Assembly (NCBI RefSeq): GCF_000003815.2
Contig: NC_049984.1
Coordinates: forward strand, 6,654,715-6,718,714
Direction: 5' to 3'
Length of the DNA: 64,000 nucleotides
Source: Branchiostoma floridae
Lineage: Eukaryota; Chordata; Leptocardii; Amphioxiformes; Branchiostomatidae
Shown here: piece by piece, positions 40,301 to 47,600 of the stretch
How the letters are laid out: every line of letters starts with the position of its first letter
Position numbering within the stretch: position 1 is the first letter of the stretch
Program-made: the position numbers and the translations under genes
The notes under the pieces: model-generated
Told to the model about the DNA's origin: nothing
The model's input: the letters and a program-made list of their open reading frames with translations, nothing else
Databases searched by the model: none

Positions 40301-41393
40301 GTCTTTTGCTTCTGGATGGTCCCCTTCTTTTCCCTCCTTCTGTAAGGGAAACGGGAAGTAGGAAAATCTCGCAGCAACAAAAATGTTAATCTGTTTACAC
40401 GTTTCCTGCTTTCAGGTACTGCTTTGAAGTTTTTGACTTAAACTGATTTTGCAGCAGTCCATTTCTCATTAACATCTGTAGGCCTAAAAATACAATATTT
40501 TTATTATCAAAAATATCATTATCATTATTTCCGTTTCTGCAATACGCGACTCATAACGTGTACCTTGCCAAATTTCAACTTGATTTCCTGCAGTAGTTAT
40601 CTCATGTCAAAACAAGGGACCAACAAGCAAATTTCTAATTTCCAAGTCATATCTAAGTTTCCAAGCTGCAGTTATCCTCCAATTTTGAATTTTTTTTTGA
40701 GGGAGGACTAGAAAAATGTTTTTTTAAAGATGCAGGCAAATGTGACAACCATGGAGTTCAGTTCAGTTCAACCATGGAACCAAATCAAAAAGACCTCAAT
40801 CTAGTCTTTCTCCAAAACAAACACATTGCTCCCATAACCAGGAACTGCAGACACTGAAATTGCGATAAAACAGCTGATATGAAGTATTACATAATGAACG
40901 CCATATGTATACATACAAACACGCACACACACACACAAAAAGAAATAAAAGATACAGGCAACAGCTAAATCAGTCTGCAGCACTATTTTCATTCAACATT
41001 TCTGACATATTAAGAGGATGTCAACTTCAGTCGACGGTGTTGGGCGGCTATTTCCATATGCATATCAGCCTGTGCCAAAATCGAGCCAAAAATAGTTTTA
41101 ATACAGGGCTGACCTTTCAGGCGGTATGCAGAACATGTTCATTACTCGACTCTAGTCTCAAATCTTTATTGGAAGGGGTCCAATAAACACACGGCCAGTA
41201 ATGTTTCCAGGATGTGCAGAGGACAGCGTGGCAGCTGATTTGTACAGTGTGTAGTATATTATTGTGGAACACCGAGTCGAAATCTCAGGTATAACATTGT
41301 TGGGCTCACATGTGAGTGATAAACGTATACATGTATGTATGCATGTATGTATGTATCTCTATATCTGTGTGTGTATGTGTGTGTGTGTGTGTG

Positions 41394-41435
<42 letters not shown>

Positions 41436-41652
41436 CGTGTGTGCATAAATACATCACTCACTCACTACCGAAATTTCAGGTACAACAGTCTTTTCCTAGG
41501 CTCTTGCATGCGCATTTCAAAGTAAAAGTTAAGCAAAATGGAATCAGAGGGATAGGACACATACAGACACAAACACACAAACACACACACATACTTGTGT
41601 AAAAGTGGTTGCTATACATTGTACCATATACAATCGTCATACAATAAAGTTC

Positions 41653-41690
<38 letters not shown>

Positions 41691-44600
41691 AATGGCATTC
41701 GAAAAATAACCTTCTTGTCAAAAGGTAATAAACAAATAAACACCAACTACTCACAGCTGACTCTGTGTCTGCCCCGTCCCGTATGGAGAACACGTCGGCA
41801 AGGTCGTCCCCGCCGCCCCCCTCCCCCTTCTCCTCCTTCTGCAGCTTCCGCAGGTTCTCATTACGCAGGTGCTTCATGGAGCGCACATGCTGGATCAGGT
41901 TCAGCTTCGCCTGGAGAGAGGGATAGGAAAAATTGACAGTTGTTTGGTTGCTTGTTTGTTTCTTTGGTTGGTTGTATCACTTTTATTGTACTGTCTGTTG
42001 TGCTGATTTAAGAAGATGTAGCTTCATAAAGTGCACATGCTGGATCAGGTTCAGCTTTGCCTGGAGAGAAAATGGAGGAAAATGGAAAGTTGTTTGGTTG
42101 GTTGTTTGGTTGGCTGTATCACTTTCACTGTACCAAATGTTGTGCTGAATTAAGAAGATATAGCTTCATGGAGCGCACATGCTGGATTAGGTTCAGCTTC
42201 GCCTGGAGAAAGTCATGGGGAAATTGGAAAATTATTTGCTTGTTTGTTTGTTTGTTTGCTTGTATCACTTCCAATGTGCTGTAAGTTGTGCTGAATCAAG
42301 AAGATTTAGCTTCATGGAGCACACATGCTGGATCAGGTTCAGCTTCGCCTGGAGAAAGGGTAGGAAATATGGACAGTTGTTTGCTGGTTTGTTTTGTTTG
42401 TAACGGACTTCTAACGGAAGAACAAGTAAGTAGTTCTGGATCAAGAAAAATAACATTTAGCCCAATGGAGCAAACATGCTAACAGGTTCAGCTTTGCCTG
42501 GAAAAAAGTTATATGGAAAAATAAGGTAAATAATTTTTGTTTGTGTGTTTTTTGTTCATCTATATCATGAGTGACTCATAGCCTTTTTGCTTGTAGTTTC
42601 TGCAGCTCCACAATTATTTTAGATACTGACCTTACTAATAGTACTACCACATGTTTGCCTAGCTAAAGGCTAGGAAGAATCCATTCCCACAGCAAAGTAC
42701 TTGTCACCTAGTTATCAGACCCCTCATACTTTCTGTTGCATGATAATAGGTATTAAAGAATAAACTCCATGGCTTGGTTACAGAATTTTGTACCTTCTGG
42801 CGCATTCATTAGCCGTAGTTTGTTTCCGAGAAGAAAATCATGAGTTGGGTAAACTGATTAGGGTATCAGATCCGTCTGCTGTTAGTGATCAAAAAGCGTG
42901 AGGAAATTGGCTACGTTTGAAACCCTGATGAACGGATCAAAGACTGAATTAACCAGAGTAATAAGGCACCTTTCATAATGCCAGCTGATACCAGCGCTGA
43001 TGACAAGCCTTATGCCATCTTACCACCTCCCAGACAAGAAACCCGCTGGCAGGCACAACAATATGGACACCTTTCTTTGTCATTAATGGAACAGAATGTA
43101 AACATCTCTCACTATGTATTCTTCTTAGTTATAACAATGCATGTTTGACAATATTCATATTATTGCTACATTACGTACATGTACATGTATGTATGTTTTG
43201 AATGCCATACAGTGAAACCTGTACAAGGGACCATTTCTATATAAGGACCACCTAACCATTGTGACCACTTTTTGGCTGGTCCCTTAGATATTTTTTTCCA
43301 TTGACAAAAGCAATAAGAATCATGTCTACATCAGCCCACATAGACAAGATTTCTTTGGTCCCCTGAGTGGTCGTCTTGGGCAGGTTTGACTGTAAAAGAC
43401 TTCAAAAAGATTTACTAACATTCAGAGAAACCAATATGACTTTGGATGCAAAGATTGGACCATTACAAGGAAGGGTGAATGACCTGAAATACTTGCAAAC
43501 TAAATTTTGGTGATAATCGCCTTACTACTGAGGTTTGGCAAGTTTGATTTGCTTGATTTATTTTCCTGAACACAACGGAAATGCGATCATTTGGCAAATA
43601 ATATCTCTAAATTAGGGTTAGTTACAGCGTTAATGTTGTTTTGGTGTGTGATTTCTTTGACTTATATAACTCTGGCCTGAAATACAAGTTTGTATGGCCA
43701 AATGACAAGACCCTGGTGCCTTGTACTGCTGTTAATGCATCTTTAACAGTCAACGCTGTAGGGCTGGTATCAATTAGGATTTTACCATGGTCAATATTGG
43801 CCGAAGGAGGCCATATATATATAATGCATCTTTATCCATCATACATGTACATTATGTTATGTTTTCTATATTACAGATTCATGTTGCTAGTCTCCATTAA
43901 AACAAAGTTTAGATTTGAACAGTCTCTATGCTTCAAAGTGAAATCTCATTTCAAGTTCTTTCTCTATTGAAATTGCAACAAACCATACAGAATGGAAACA
44001 ATGTGCCATTGAACTTTGAAGTGATATGAAAGCAGGCCCTCTACACAAGGGCCCTTCAAACTTCAATCAACATGGCCAGGGGTGGATACAGACTTCTGGG
44101 GACATTTGACCAATGACTTAAGTCACATGACCATTCACAAGTGGGTCATCATTTCTGAGGAAGGCTAAAAGTTTTGTTCTAAGCTCAGTTAGTCATGATT
44201 TCCTCATATCAAAGCAAATTCTGCAACAAACACTTTATCTTTAAAAAATATACATGTAAGTTTGGTTAACATTCATGTCAATGTCTCTTTCTATGTGACA
44301 AACTGCAGTTTCAGTATCAACTACATCAACAATAACAGGTGAGCATTCATGACATTAAGAAGTGTTCATGTATACCTTGCTGGAGTAGTTGCACATGCTG
44401 CAGTGGTAGAACTTGGAGTCGGAGTTCACGGTGATGTCAGCGTTCTGCAGGTGCTTGAACAGCTTCAGGCTGGTCTCGTGCCTGGAGCGAGGGAAGGAAG
44501 GGTTGCACAATGAGGAAATCTGCTTCTTGGGTTTTATCATGTACATCACTGAGTCAAGAGAGCAAGAAAAGGTACAGTGAATGCCACAAGCACCAGGTTG

Positions 44601-47600
44601 CGGCTTAAACTGAGGGAAGAAAAGGCAATACAACAAACCTAGCCTGGCTTTATGACAGAAATGAGGGGGTGGAAGATTGAAAATGGAAAAACATTAGGTG
44701 TTGTGCCAATATACAGTTTAACATCAGCCTCTAGATCATCTGAGATCAACAAACGCGTAGGACTTGTAAGGACTTTAAATGATGTAAACTGTATCTCTGT
44801 TATATACTTTGTCTGACCCTTGCCTCTTACCTCATGACACAAGATGGCATGAGAAAATTTCAACAAACTATTTCTTAAAGCATTCTCCTCATTGTATAAT
44901 TGTACAGTGTATTGTTGTATCAAAATGCCGGCTGCGCAGTCAGAGGTCCTTTTTTTTGCCGTAATCCAATATTTCGACGTCAAAAACGTAATCAAATAAA
45001 ACCTTTCTTCTCTGTGTCTTCTACCAAGATCTGCCGACACCGGCGTTGATTTGCCAGGGATCCGCCCACGAGTTCAGCCAACACTCGGATCCTCCCCCTC
45101 CCACCGGTACCATTAAGGGATTAGTCACACGGCAGAACATCGCCAGCCCAAGATTCATGACAAACAGCCACCACTTAGACAGGTGCAGGCACATTTCATT
45201 ACTGATGGACAAGGACAAAAATCTTCTTTGAACTTCACAATGTCTTTGGTATTCTCAGTGACATTTCAAATTGTTCTCTATGTTTCCAGTTTGCATATTG
45301 CACTGAGGCACCATTTGTTGTTTAGTAATATCACGAAACACAAATTAATATTGTGAAACAACAAAAACTTAAGACAGGGGCAGCCAAATTTAATTATGGT
45401 AAGAGAAGGAGGAAAATCTTCCTCAAACGTATCTTCGTGACAACCGTTCAATTTATTTTTCAGTTGATCTGCACCGGACGTTTTTTATGCATCTACATTT
45501 TGTAAATTATTCTGAGGTTAATTTCATTACCAACATACAAAAACAAAAATCTACATCAAACATTACCATGTTTACCTTTCTTCTTAATAAAAACTTTTCA
45601 AAAACTTGTTTTAAAGTTTTCCTTCCTGAATATAATGATTAGGAAAGCTGATTATTGTCACAAGCCAGCGTTTCAGTACCAAGGACAAAAATCTCATCCT
45701 AGAACTTTACTGCATCTTTCCTGTCCTTCACGGCAACTTTCCGAACAGTTCTTCCCTTCTTCTGTGTGTGTACCAATCTCTTGGACCATTAAAAGATTAG
45801 GTGCATGACAGAACACTGCAAGCACAGATTGATGCAAGGCAGACGGCACTTATAATGCAACAGGACAATTTCATCATTGTTGGACAAGGACAAAATTTTT
45901 ACTAGGGAGTACCAGAGAGTCAACAGGGAATTGGTACTTGCTTTCTTCTTTGGTTGAATAGGATAAAATACAGCTAATCCTGTGCAGGTGAACTCCTCTA
46001 TATAAGGACCACCAGGCTTTTGATATACAGTCAAAACTGTACAGGTGACCACCTCTATATAAAGGTGACCACCTCTATATAAAGACCACCTGGCCATTGT
46101 CAGATACAGTCAAATCTGTACAAGTTACCACCTCTACATATGGGCCACCTGGCCATTGATATACAGTCAAACCTGTACAAGTTACCACCTCTACATAAGG
46201 ACCACCTGGCCATTGATATACAGTCAAACCTGTACAAGTTACCACCTCTACATAAGGACCACATGGCCATTGATATACAGTCAAACCTGTACGAGGGACC
46301 ACCTCTAAATGAGGACCACCTGCCTGTACATTAAAATACAGCCATTGTGACCACTTTTTGGTATCCCCTTAATTTTTCCAATTGTTTCAAACACTACGTA
46401 TAAGAATCCTGTCTATAGCGTCAACCAGTCCAATTGGACCAGATTTTATTTTTCTCCTGAGTGGTCTTCTTGGGCAGGTTTGACTGTAACATGGAAAAAG
46501 AATGAAACAAATTTGGCAATACTTCAGTGGTGCATATCAAAGGAGTTTGTCCTCAAAGAAACCATACCAATTTCTTTATTCATCACGTAATATTTTTTGC
46601 CTCTGCAAGGACTAACTGAAATTTTCCTCCAAACATCAAGGAAATTCTCTAGACACATAATGACTTTATCACAAAAACCCAGGAATTTCAATCTCTCGCA
46701 TTGCTGAGATTCAATCCTAAGTCTGGCATTTTGTGTTATGTAAGAGCTGATGACATGTATATGTATGACTAACGGAGTCGCATGAGGTGATTACACATTA
46801 ATGCAATGTTTTCTTGGTAATTCCATTACCCACTGATTCTTTTTCTCAGAAAAACAGCTACTTTTAGGCATGATGCATTGTCTGAAAAGTCTGTCTTGTA
46901 ATGTTTAACGAGTACTGTAGTGTGTAATGTGATTTGAAGCATGTGGTGCACGATATCAGCAAGTGCTGCCAATGCTCCACATGTATTGTGTTGCTACTTA
47001 CAACCAAATACAGTAAAAAGTCTGTTTAAAGGAATCACCCTTTCCTTTGTCCTAAAAAACTTTTCAAAACTCCAAAAAGGAGAATGACCACCATAACATG
47101 GGCAACAACTGAGTTGGAGCAGCTGTCACAATTTTTAATTTCTATAAATGCTATCCAATCAAAAACTTTTTAAAACTGCACAAAGGAGATGGACTGCCAT
47201 GGCAATACCAGCAACTGAGTTGAAGCTAAAGTAAGAACTTCAATCTTCCACAAAGGTTTTATAGCACTTTCTGTAAAAGCCACTGAAAACTTTTTTGAAC
47301 TCCCCAGAGGTGAAGAGCCATGATGACATGAGGAACAACATGAAGTTATATTAACTATAACATCTCTAACACCAAAGGAACAGTCCCTTTCTTTCAGGTG
47401 CTTGAAACATATCTTGGAAATTAATTTTTCTCTGTTCATGTGACAAACTAATTTTCACCAAACCCCAGGAAGGAGATGGACCCCAGCAACGCTGCCAGCA
47501 ACTGAGTTGGAGCTGCCATTACAGCGGAGTGAAGAAGACATGGGGAACAAGTTGAAGTTTCAGTGAAAGTAACAACTTTAACACCAAAGGAATGGTCCCT

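Larger units (their letters stand above)
40340..41754 (-). other. Intron 3 with complementary TG and CA tracts
   Basis: Holds a (TG)n tract (41366-41444), a LINE-type 3' tail (41615-41655) and a (CA)n tract (41655-41687). The rest is unique AT-rich sequence. Confidence 0.8.

Noticed and set aside
41264-41602. Val/Cys-rich frames
   Set aside because: Translation of the (TG)n microsatellite.
46075-46302. Repetitive peptide frame with a 19-residue period
   Set aside because: A by-product of the 57-bp MITE-end array, whose period is a multiple of three.
45969-46330. Regularly spaced direct repeats considered as a CRISPR array
   Set aside because: The repeats are contiguous with no variable spacers, and the DNA is animal nuclear DNA; the units match a MITE end.
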